Assembly (NCBI GenBank): GCA_027323595.1
Contig: DAHWBL010000451.1
Location: 1-11,231 of the forward strand
Direction: 5' to 3'
Length of the DNA: 11,231 nt
From: Acetobacteraceae bacterium
GTDB taxonomy: Bacteria; Pseudomonadota; Alphaproteobacteria; Acetobacterales; Acetobacteraceae
The translations under genes and the position numbers were made by a program. How positions within the stretch are numbered: position 1 is the first letter of the stretch; each line of letters begins with the position of its first letter. Below are positions 1 to 6,320 of the stretch, in pieces. The notes under the pieces were generated by a model. That model was not told the origin of the DNA and made no database searches. It saw nothing but the letters and a program-made list of their open reading frames with translations.

Positions 1-9
1 CGGGGCGGG

Positions 10-1416
10 TCAGTGGCCGAGTGCCTGGACGATTTCCTCGGTCATCTTTTTCGCGTCGCCGAACAGCATCATGGTGTTGGGGCGGAAGAACAGCTCGTTG
101 TCCACCCCGGCATAGCCCGAGGCCATCGAGCGCTTCACGAACAGCACCGTCTGCGCCTTGTCCACCTCCAGGATCGGCATGCCGTAGATCGCCGAGGAGG
201 GGTCGGTCTTGGCCGCCGGGTTGGTGACGTCGTTGGCGCCGATGACATAGACCACGTCGGCGGTGGAGAACTCGGAGTTGATCTGCTCCAGCTCGAACAC
301 CTCGTCGTATGGCACGTTGGCCTCGGCGAGCAGCACGTTCATGTGGCCTGGCATGCGCCCGGCGACCGGGTGGATGGCGTATTTCACCTCCACCCCCTCG
401 GCCTTGAGCGTGTCGGCCATCTCGCGCAGCGCGTGCTGGGCTTGCGCCACCGCCATGCCGTAGCCGGGCACGATGATCACCTTCGACGCGTTCTTCATGA
501 TGAAGGCGGCGTCCTCGGCCGCGCCGGCGCGCACGCTGCGGTCGCCGGCGGCCGCGGCCGGGCCGGCGCCGCCGGAGGTGTCGGTGCCGAAGCCGCCCAG
601 CAGCACGTTGAAGATCGAGCGGTTCATGCCCTTGCACATGATGTAGGACAGGATCGCGCCCGAGGCGCCGACCAGCGCGCCGGTGACGATGAGTGCGAGG
701 TTCTGGATGGTGAAGCCGATGCCGCAGGCGGCCCAGCCGGAATAGGAATTCAGCATCGACACCACGACCGGCATGTCCGCCCCGCCGATCGGGATGATCA
801 GCAGGAAGCCGAGCGCGAAGGCGAGCAGCGCGATGATCCAGAACAGCGCCTGCGCGCCCGAGGCCACGAAGCCGATGACCAGCAGCACCAGCAGCACGCC
901 GAGTGCCGCGTTGAGCGGATGCTGGTATTTGAAGGTGATCGGCGCGCCCTTCATCAGCGCCTGCAGCTTGGCGAAGGCGATCAGCGAGCCGGAGAAGGTG
1001 ATCGCGCCGATCGCCAGGCCCAGCGACATCTCGACCAGCGACTGGGCGTGCACATGCCCCGCGGTGCCGATGCCGAACGCCTCGGGCGCGTTGAGCGCGG
1101 CGGCGGCGACGAACACCGCGGCGAGGCCGACCAGCGAGTGGAAGGCGGCGACCAGCTGCGGCAGCGCGGTCATCTGGATGCGGCGGGCGACGAAGATGCC
1201 GATCGAGCCGCCGATCAGGATGGCCAGCAGGATCAGCCCGTAGCCGGCGGCCGACATGTTGGCGTGCGCCAGCGTGGCGGCGACCGCGATGCCCATGCCG
1301 ATCATGCCCATGCGGTTGCCCTGGCGGGCGGTGACCGGGCTGGACAGGCCGCGCAGGGCCAGGATGAAGAGGATCGCCGCGGCGAGATAGGCGAGAGCCG
1401 TGAGGTTCGCGTTCAT
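10..1416 (-). CDS. pntB: NAD(P) transhydrogenase subunit beta
   Basis: This is the beta subunit of the proton-translocating transhydrogenase of the inner membrane, which couples proton re-entry to hydride transfer from NADH to NADP+. At 468 residues it matches the family length. Residues 1-265 are a run of hydrophobic helices (domain II) carrying the conserved half-channel histidine at 93 (AFHSLVG) and the conserved NSYSGWAA at 223-230. Residues 310-468 are the soluble NADP(H)-binding domain III, with the glycine-rich GYGMAVAQAQ (318-327), PVAGRMPGHMNVLLAEA (350-366), GANDVTNPAA (393-402) and KRSMASGYAGVDNELFF (428-444). All hallmark motifs are intact. It starts 10 bases after the pntAB stop and is the last visible gene of the pnt operon. 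The start has only a weak AGG, overlapping the pntAB stop, so translational coupling is likely. Identification is very secure. Confidence 0.98.
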   Translation of the reverse strand: MNANLTALAYLAAAILFILALRGLSSPVTARQGNRMGMIGMGIAVAATLAHANMSAAGYGLILLAILIGGSIGIFVARRIQMTALPQLVAAFHSLVGLAAVFVAAAALNAPEAFGIGTAGHVHAQSLVEMSLGLAIGAITFSGSLIAFAKLQALMKGAPITFKYQHPLNAALGVLLVLLVIGFVASGAQALFWIIALLAFALGFLLIIPIGGADMPVVVSMLNSYSGWAACGIGFTIQNLALIVTGALVGASGAILSYIMCKGMNRSIFNVLLGGFGTDTSGGAGPAAAAGDRSVRAGAAEDAAFIMKNASKVIIVPGYGMAVAQAQHALREMADTLKAEGVEVKYAIHPVAGRMPGHMNVLLAEANVPYDEVFELEQINSEFSTADVVYVIGANDVTNPAAKTDPSSAIYGMPILEVDKAQTVLFVKRSMASGYAGVDNELFFRPNTMMLFGDAKKMTEEIVQALGH

Positions 1417-1426
1417 GATGGGCGGC

Positions 1427-1828
1427 CTATTTCTTCGGTCCGCGGGCGCGGAACATCGAGAGCATGCGTTGGGTGACGGTGAAGCCGCCGAAGATGTTGA
1501 CGCTGGCGAGCAGCACGGCGAGGAAGCCGAACGCCATCGCCCAGCCGCTGGTGGCCAGACCGGTGGCCAGCATGGCGCCCACCACGATCACCGAGGAGAT
1601 CGCGTTGGTGACGCCCATCAGCGGGCTGTGCAGGGCGGGGGTGACGTTCCAGACCACGTAATAGCCGACGAAGCAGGCCATCAGGAAAATGGCGAGCAGG
1701 AACAAAAACGGGCTGACCGCCTCGGCATAGGGGGCGGCGGCGAGCGAGGCCGCCTGGACATGGGCGGCGAGGGTGGCGGCATTGTCGGCGAGCCGCGCTG
1801 CTTCGTCGGCGAGCGTGTTCGGGTTCAT
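1427..1828 (-). CDS. pntAB: NAD(P) transhydrogenase subunit alpha 2 (membrane part)
   Basis: This small 133-residue membrane subunit supplies the domain II helices that are fused to the end of PntA in Escherichia coli but are separate in Rhodospirillum rubrum and many alphaproteobacteria. Residues 1-38 are an alanine-rich amphipathic lead. Three membrane segments follow, at about 41-60, 76-93 and 97-116. Between and after the first helix lies the family signature VVWNVTPALHSPLMGVTNAI (58-77), and FGGFTVTQRML (113-123) ends the domain. The ATG at 1828 is preceded by a purine-rich GAGAGAG (1838-1832). It lies 25 bases downstream of pntAA and 10 bases upstream of pntB, so the three genes are almost certainly one transcript. 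The protein should assemble with PntAA and PntB in the cytoplasmic membrane. Nothing in it is unusual. Confidence 0.97.
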   Translation of the reverse strand: MNPNTLADEAARLADNAATLAAHVQAASLAAAPYAEAVSPFLFLLAIFLMACFVGYYVVWNVTPALHSPLMGVTNAISSVIVVGAMLATGLATSGWAMAFGFLAVLLASVNIFGGFTVTQRMLSMFRARGPKK

Positions 1829-1853
1829 GGGCTCTCTCGCGGGTTCGGGTGGG

Positions 1854-2993
1854 TCAGGCCGCCTGCTGCGGGGCGAAATTGGGGTGGATGACGGCGCCCG
1901 CGCGGGTCAGCATGACGCCCTGCACGATCGCATCCTCGGCCGGCAGCGCCGGGGCGGATGCGGTCTTGTCCCAGAAGGTGGTGAGGAAGGTGAGCAGGTT
2001 GCGCGCGTACAGCGCCGAGGCGGCGACCGGGATGCGGCCGGGCCAGTTGCGCCAGCCGAGAATTTTCACGCCGTTGTCGGTGACGCGCAGCGTGCCGGTG
2101 ACGGTGGCCTCGCAATTGCCCCCGGCCTCGGCGGCGAGATCGACGATGACGCTGCCTGGCGTCATCGACGCCACCATCGCGTTGGTGACGATGGTCGGCG
2201 CGCGGCGTCCCAGCAGCAGGGCGGTGGTGACGACCAGATCGTTCTTGGCGATGGTGGTGGCCATCAGCTCGGCCTGCTTGCGGCGGAACTCGTCCGACAT
2301 CTCCTTGGCGTAGGCGCCGGTCTGCGTCGCGGTTTCGGCGTCCTCGACGCCGATGAAGGTCGCGCCGAGGGATTTGATCTCGTCTTTCGCGGCCGGGCGG
2401 ACGTCGGTGGCCGAGACGATCGCGCCCATGCGCCGGGCGGTGGCGATGGCCTGCAGGCCGGCGACACCGGCGCCGATGATGAACACCCGCGCCGGCGGCA
2501 CCGTGCCGGCGGCGGTCATCATGAGCGGGAAGCCGCGGTCGAACGCCGCCGCGCCCTCGATGATGGCGCGGTAGCCGGCGAGGTTGGCCTGGCTGGAGAG
2601 CACGTCCATCGATTGCGCGCGGGTGATGCGCGGCAGCAGCTCCATCGCCGCGACGTCGATCCCCAGGCCGGCCAGCGTGGCCAGGATCGCCGGGTTGGCG
2701 CCCACGCCTGCGATGCAGACCAGCAGGGTGCCACGCAGCATCCGGTGCAGGGTGGCCTCGTCGGGCAACTGCACCGCGAACACGACGCCCGCGCCGAGCA
2801 GCGCGGCACCGGCGTCGGCCGCGATCTCGGCCCCCGCGGCGGTGAATTCGGCGTCCGAGACGCCCGAGGCGAGGCCGGCGCCGGATTCGACGGCGACGGT
2901 GAGGCCGAGCGCGATGAGCTTTTTCACCGTGTCAGGGACCGCCGCCACGCGGGTTTCGGCCTCCGCGCGTTCCTTCAGCACCGCAAGACGCAT
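1854..2993 (-). CDS. pntAA: NAD(P) transhydrogenase subunit alpha 1 (NAD-binding)
   Basis: This is the soluble NAD(H)-binding domain I subunit of the proton-translocating transhydrogenase, which docks on the cytoplasmic face of the PntAB/PntB membrane part. From the ATG at 2993 it has 379 residues, close to the family length of about 380. Visible motifs are the N-terminal KERAEAETRVAAVP (5-18), the RQD loop within PRITRAQSMD (Arg122, Gln127, Asp130), the nucleotide-binding fold VFIIGAGVAGLQA (170-182) followed by the Asp of SATDVRP, and the mobile-loop tyrosine in GAYAKEM (226-232). The protein ends soon after the domain, with no membrane helices, which defines the split-alpha type. The frame stays open upstream to 3077, but the ATG at 2993 is chosen because AAAGGG lies six bases before it and homology to the family begins there; the ATGs at 3008 and 3077 lack both. 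Confidence 0.97.
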   Translation of the reverse strand: MRLAVLKERAEAETRVAAVPDTVKKLIALGLTVAVESGAGLASGVSDAEFTAAGAEIAADAGAALLGAGVVFAVQLPDEATLHRMLRGTLLVCIAGVGANPAILATLAGLGIDVAAMELLPRITRAQSMDVLSSQANLAGYRAIIEGAAAFDRGFPLMMTAAGTVPPARVFIIGAGVAGLQAIATARRMGAIVSATDVRPAAKDEIKSLGATFIGVEDAETATQTGAYAKEMSDEFRRKQAELMATTIAKNDLVVTTALLLGRRAPTIVTNAMVASMTPGSVIVDLAAEAGGNCEATVTGTLRVTDNGVKILGWRNWPGRIPVAASALYARNLLTFLTTFWDKTASAPALPAEDAIVQGVMLTRAGAVIHPNFAPQQAA

Positions 2994-2999
2994 TCGTCG

Positions 3000-3005
3000 C
3001 CCTTT
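3000..3005 (-). promoter_or_regulatory. Ribosome binding site of pntAA
   Basis: The minus-strand hexamer AAAGGG lies six bases before the ATG at 2993. It decides the pntAA start against two upstream in-frame ATGs (3008 and 3077) that have no such site. Confidence 0.7.
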
Positions 3006-3015
3006 CATCGCAGGA

Positions 3016-3036
3016 CCGCCGTGCCGGGCACGGCGG
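3016..3036. repeat. Perfect GC-rich palindrome in the pntAA leader
   Basis: Two perfect 10-base arms, CCGCCGTGCC and GGCACGGCGG, flank a single central G. As RNA this could fold as a 9-base-pair stem with a 3-base loop. It sits in the 92-base gap between the ABC1 kinase stop and the pntAA start, about 11 bases upstream of the pntAA ribosome binding site. There is no T-run on either side, so a classical intrinsic terminator is not supported. An operator dyad, a partial terminator for the upstream pepF-kinase transcript, or an mRNA stem ahead of pntAA are all possible. The structure is visible; the role is inference. Confidence 0.6.
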
Positions 3037-3085
3037 ATCGTTGCAGTCACACAGCATGGCCGGGGGGCGGCACGCAAGCGGCGAT

Positions 3086-4435
3086 TTAGCCCGCCGGTGG
3101 CACCCCGGCCCGCGCCAGCGCGTCGGCCTGGCGCGCGGCCAGCACGTCGGCGTCGAAATCGGCGATCAGCGCGTGGAACATGCGCGACCAGTTGAGCTTC
3201 GCGCCGAGCCGCAGGAACACGCTGCCCAGCCCGATCGCCGAGCGGTCCATCAGCACGAATTCGCGCGGCGGGGTGACGCCGCCGGTGCGTTTCAGCCCCT
3301 CATGCACCCGCGCGGCGACGGCGCGGCCGAATTGCGGGTCGTTGCTTTCGTCGATCAGCCGGGCGCGGTCCTCCAGCAGCGGGGCGTAGAGGAATTCCGC
3401 CCATTCGTTCAGCACGTCGAGCTTGTCGTCGGTGATGTCGCCAAAGCCCCAGGTGGCGTAGGCGGCGGCGGCGCGGGAGCGGTCGCGGTCCCGGATCGCC
3501 TCGAACAGGTCGATCACGCCGCGGATGAAATGCGGCGGGAACACGCGGATGGCGCCGTAATCAAGCAGGTTCACGCTGTTGTCGTCGCGCACCTGGTAGT
3601 TGCCCATGTGCGGGTCGCCATGGATGACGCCGTAGCGATACAGCGGCACATACCAGGCATGGAACAGGGCGGTGGCGATGTCGTTGCGCACCTCCTGGGA
3701 GGGGTTCGCGTCCAGCCGCTTTTGCAGCGCGGTGCCGTGCAGCCAGCTCATGGTCAGCAGGCGGCCGGTGCAGAAGCCCTCGACGGGAACCGGCACGTGC
3801 ACCAGCGGATCGTCGGCGAGCATGAGCCCGTAGAGGCGCATGTTGGCGGCCTCGCGGACATAGTCCAGCTCCTCGCGGATGCGTTCGGCGAGCTCCTTGT
3901 AGACCTCGTCCTGTTTGATCGCGCTGTCGATGCGGTGATAGACCGCCATCGCCATGCGCAACTGGCGCAGATCGGCCTCCACCGTGCTCGGCATGTCCGG
4001 ATATTGCAGCTTGCAGGCGACCTCGCGGCCGTCATGCAGGATGGCGTGGTGGACCTGGCCCAGGCTCGCCGCGGCGGAGGCGGCGTGGCCGAAGCGGGCG
4101 AATTTGGATTGCCAGTCCGGCCCGAGTTCGCTGGTCATGCGCCGGCGCACGAACGGCCAGCCCATCGGCGGGGCGTTGGCCTGGAGCTGCGCCAGCTCCT
4201 CGGCATATTCGGGCGGCAGCGCGTCGGGGATGGTGGAGGCGAGCTGCGCGACCTTCATCAGCGGGCCCTTCAGGCCGCCGAGGATCGCCTTCAGATCGTT
4301 GGCGTGCGCGGCGCGGTCGGTCTTGATGCCGAACACGCGCTCACCGGCGACGCGCGCGGCGATGCCGCCGACCGCGCCGGAGGTGCGCGCGAAGCGGCGC
4401 AGCTCGCCGAAGATGGTGCTGCCTTCATCGGCCAT
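3086..4435 (-). CDS. ABC1/AarF/UbiB-family atypical kinase
   Basis: This 449-residue protein belongs to the ABC1/ADCK/UbiB protein-kinase-like family, whose members support ubiquinone synthesis or other lipid metabolism through an ATPase or kinase-like fold. Visible elements are the family-specific lysine motif as KVAQL (61-65; KxGQ in UbiB and COQ8), the alanine-rich nucleotide loop AAASLGQVH (121-129), the ATP-site lysine in VACKLQYPD (Lys142), EELDYVREA (188-196), the catalytic HGDPHMGN (272-279) and the metal-binding LDYG (291-294, normally LDFG). The pair of C-terminal membrane helices of Escherichia coli UbiB is absent. The start is the ATG at 4435 (MADEGS); it overlaps the end of pepF by 11 bases, indicating translational coupling. 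The 61-residue upstream extension of the frame is only the shadow of pepF. Family assignment is firm; assignment to ubiquinone synthesis is inference, so no symbol is given. Confidence 0.92.
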   Translation of the reverse strand: MADEGSTIFGELRRFARTSGAVGGIAARVAGERVFGIKTDRAAHANDLKAILGGLKGPLMKVAQLASTIPDALPPEYAEELAQLQANAPPMGWPFVRRRMTSELGPDWQSKFARFGHAASAAASLGQVHHAILHDGREVACKLQYPDMPSTVEADLRQLRMAMAVYHRIDSAIKQDEVYKELAERIREELDYVREAANMRLYGLMLADDPLVHVPVPVEGFCTGRLLTMSWLHGTALQKRLDANPSQEVRNDIATALFHAWYVPLYRYGVIHGDPHMGNYQVRDDNSVNLLDYGAIRVFPPHFIRGVIDLFEAIRDRDRSRAAAAYATWGFGDITDDKLDVLNEWAEFLYAPLLEDRARLIDESNDPQFGRAVAARVHEGLKRTGGVTPPREFVLMDRSAIGLGSVFLRLGAKLNWSRMFHALIADFDADVLAARQADALARAGVPPAG

Positions 4436-6239
4436 CGGTTTGTTCCAGTTCGTCGATGAAGCCGGCGATGATGTCCAGCCCGCGCGACCAGAAGGCGGGA
4501 TCGGAGGCATCGAGCCCGAACGGGGCGAGCAGCTCCTTGTGGCGCAGCGTGCCGCCGGCGCGCAGCATGGCGAGGTATTTGTCGGCGAAGCCCGGATGGC
4601 CCGAGCGATAGACCGCATAGAGCGCGTTCACCAGGCAGTCGCCGAAAGCGTAGGCGTAGACATAGAACGGCGAATGCACGAAATGCGGCACATAGGCCCA
4701 GAACACGTCGTATTCGGGGCTGAACTCGAACGCCGGACCCAGGCTCTCGGTCTGGATTTCGCGCCAGATCTCGCCGATGCGCTCGGGCAGCAGCTCGCCG
4801 CCGCGCCGCTCGGCGTGCAGGCGCTGCTCGAAGCTGTAGAAGGCGATCTGGCGGACCACCGTGTTCAGCATGTCCTCGACCTTGCCGGCGAGCATGATGC
4901 GCCGGCGCGCCGGGTCGGTCTGTGCGTCGAGCAGGGCGCGGAAGGTCATCATCTCACCGAACACGCTGGCGGTCTCGGCCAGCGTCAGCGGGGTGCCCGC
5001 CATCAGATGGCCCTGGCCGGCGGCGAGCACCTGGTGCACGCCGTGACCCAGCTCGTGGGCGAGGGTCATCACGTCGCGGGTGCGGCCGTGATAGTTCATC
5101 AGGATGTAGGGATGCACTGAGGGCACGGCGGGGTGGCTGAAGGCGCCGCCGGATTTGCCCGGGCGCAGGGCGGCGTCGATCCAGCCATGGTCGAAGAAGC
5201 GGGCGCCGATGGTGGCGAGCTCTGGCGAGAAGGCGCCATAGGCGTCGAGCACGATGCGCCGTGCCTGTGGCCAGGGGATGTGGGCGTCGTCGTCGCCGGG
5301 CAGGGGCGCGTTGCGGTCCCAGTGCTGGAGCTTTTCGAGCCCGAGCCATTTGGCCTTCAGCGCGTAATAGCGGTGGGCGAGGCGCGGGTAGCTGGCGCGC
5401 ACCGCGCTGGTGAGCGCGTCCACCACCGCGTCCTCGACCATGTTGGAGCGGTTGCGGTAGCTTTGCGGGCTCGGATAATGCCGCCAGCTGTCGATGATCT
5501 CCTTGTCCTTGATCAGGGTGTTGGTGATCAGGCTGAACAGCTTGATGTGGTGGGCGAACAGCGTGCCGATGGCGTGGCCGGCGGCCTGGCGGCGGGCGCG
5601 ATCGGGGTCCGACAGCAGGTTGAGCGTGTCGGTGACGGTCAGCTCCTGGCCGTCGACGTTGGCGCGCAGGCCGGCGATGGTTTCATCGAACAGCCGGTTC
5701 CAGGCGGCGCGGCCGGTGATGTCCTTTTCGTGCAGCAGCTTTTCCAGCTCGTCGGACAGCTGGTGGTCGGCGAACACGCGCAGGTCGCGCAGGAAGGGGG
5801 CGTAATGGGCGAGCGCGGGGTCGGCGAGGCGCGGCGCGAGGGTGGCCTCGTCCAGCCGGTTCAGCTCCAGGGTGAAAAAGATCAGTTGCGCGCTGATGGT
5901 GGTGACGCGCTCGTTCACCGACTGGGTGAAGCGCGCGATGGTGGCGTTGGTGGCGTCGGCGGCGAACAGCAGTTGCGCGTAGGTCAGCAGCCGGCCGAGG
6001 ATTTCGTCGATGCGTTCGAACTCGGCGATCGCGGCGGCGATGTCGGCGCCGCTGGCGGTGGCGAGACGGCCGGTCCAGCGGGTGGCGAAGGCCTGCGCCG
6101 CGGTGGTGGCGGTGGCGAAATCGGCTTCGAGCTCGGGGCTGTCGGGGGCGGGGTAGAGGTCGGCGAGGTTCCAGCTCGGCAGCGTCGCGCCGTCATCGCT
6201 GGTGGGGGGGGACATGGTGTCGGGCGCGCGTGCGGGCAT
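4425..6239 (-). CDS. pepF: Oligoendopeptidase F, M3-family zinc metallopeptidase
   Basis: This 604-residue cytoplasmic zinc endopeptidase of family M3 cleaves short oligopeptides. The zinc site is HELGH at 395-399 (MTLAHELGHGVHQ), with the third ligand Glu422 in AETASVFGEMM. The C-terminal substrate-binding stretch FVHSPFYVYAYAFGD (520-534) is typical of the family. The helical N-terminal oligopeptidase domain spans roughly residues 25-230, beginning with the usual WNLADLYP (23-30). The length agrees with bacterial PepF proteins of about 600 residues, and there is no signal peptide. The ATG at 6239 is preferred over the one at 6215 because TAGGA lies six bases upstream of it. It is the first gene of the minus-strand arm, diverges from the acyl-CoA synthetase across 81 bases, and runs into the ABC1 kinase gene with an 11-base overlap. 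No functional link between the two is known to me. Confidence 0.95.
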   Translation of the reverse strand: MPARAPDTMSPPTSDDGATLPSWNLADLYPAPDSPELEADFATATTAAQAFATRWTGRLATASGADIAAAIAEFERIDEILGRLLTYAQLLFAADATNATIARFTQSVNERVTTISAQLIFFTLELNRLDEATLAPRLADPALAHYAPFLRDLRVFADHQLSDELEKLLHEKDITGRAAWNRLFDETIAGLRANVDGQELTVTDTLNLLSDPDRARRQAAGHAIGTLFAHHIKLFSLITNTLIKDKEIIDSWRHYPSPQSYRNRSNMVEDAVVDALTSAVRASYPRLAHRYYALKAKWLGLEKLQHWDRNAPLPGDDDAHIPWPQARRIVLDAYGAFSPELATIGARFFDHGWIDAALRPGKSGGAFSHPAVPSVHPYILMNYHGRTRDVMTLAHELGHGVHQVLAAGQGHLMAGTPLTLAETASVFGEMMTFRALLDAQTDPARRRIMLAGKVEDMLNTVVRQIAFYSFEQRLHAERRGGELLPERIGEIWREIQTESLGPAFEFSPEYDVFWAYVPHFVHSPFYVYAYAFGDCLVNALYAVYRSGHPGFADKYLAMLRAGGTLRHKELLAPFGLDASDPAFWSRGLDIIAGFIDELEQTDGR

Positions 6240-6320
6240 GGTGGGTCCTATCGGCTAGGCAGCCGCCTTCATTTAGGGTCATACCGGCGGCGGGCAAAGG
6301 GCGCGAATCGGGAGGCGGCG
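6240..6320. other. Divergent intergenic region between pepF and acyl-CoA synthetase
   Basis: These 81 bases separate two outward-reading genes, so promoters for both directions probably lie here or within the 5' ends of the genes. I see a ribosome binding site for each gene (TCCTA on the plus strand at 6246-6250, which reads TAGGA for pepF, and GGGAGG at 6310-6315 for the synthetase). No convincing -35/-10 pair is visible. The best minus-strand match, TTGCCC followed after 16 bases by TAAATG, is weak. There is no clear operator. Confidence 0.5.
6310..6315 (+). promoter_or_regulatory. Ribosome binding site fixing the GTG start at 6321
   Basis: GGGAGG sits five bases before the GTG at 6321. 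It is the reason for starting the acyl-CoA synthetase there, rather than anywhere in the long open frame that continues upstream across pepF. Confidence 0.75.

Noticed and set aside
13..1476. A 487-codon plus-strand open frame opposite pntB
   Set aside because: It is antisense to a gene with every transhydrogenase motif. Its product is rich in Arg, His, Gly and Asp with no recognisable domain, which is what GC-rich antisense frames give.
3016..3036. The palindrome read as a classical intrinsic terminator
   Set aside because: The stem is strong, but neither strand has a T-run after it, so I list it as a repeat of unknown role.
2994..3077. 28-residue N-terminal extension of PntAA
   Set aside because: It crosses the palindrome, has no ribosome site at its ATG, and the family N-terminus (MRLAVLKE) matches the start at 2993 with AAAGGG upstream.
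3041..4459. A 472-codon plus-strand open frame opposite the ABC1 kinase gene
   Set aside because: Same pattern: low-complexity His/Arg/Gly/Val composition, no domain, no ribosome site, and the opposite strand has clear kinase motifs.
4436..4618. 61-residue N-terminal extension of the ABC1 kinase
   Set aside because: It lies wholly within the 3' end of pepF, has Arg/Ser/Pro shadow composition, and the family homology begins only after the ATG at 4435.
6262..6298. A possible sigma-70 promoter for pepF on the minus strand (TTGCCC, 16 bases, TAAATG)
   Set aside because: Only a partial match to both hexamers; not distinguishable from chance in a GC-rich genome.
5133..6320. Upstream extension of the acyl-CoA synthetase frame across pepF, which would give a 967-residue protein
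   Set aside because: The first part is antisense to pepF and has shadow composition. The AMP-binding homology begins after the GTG at 6321, which has a strong ribosome site.
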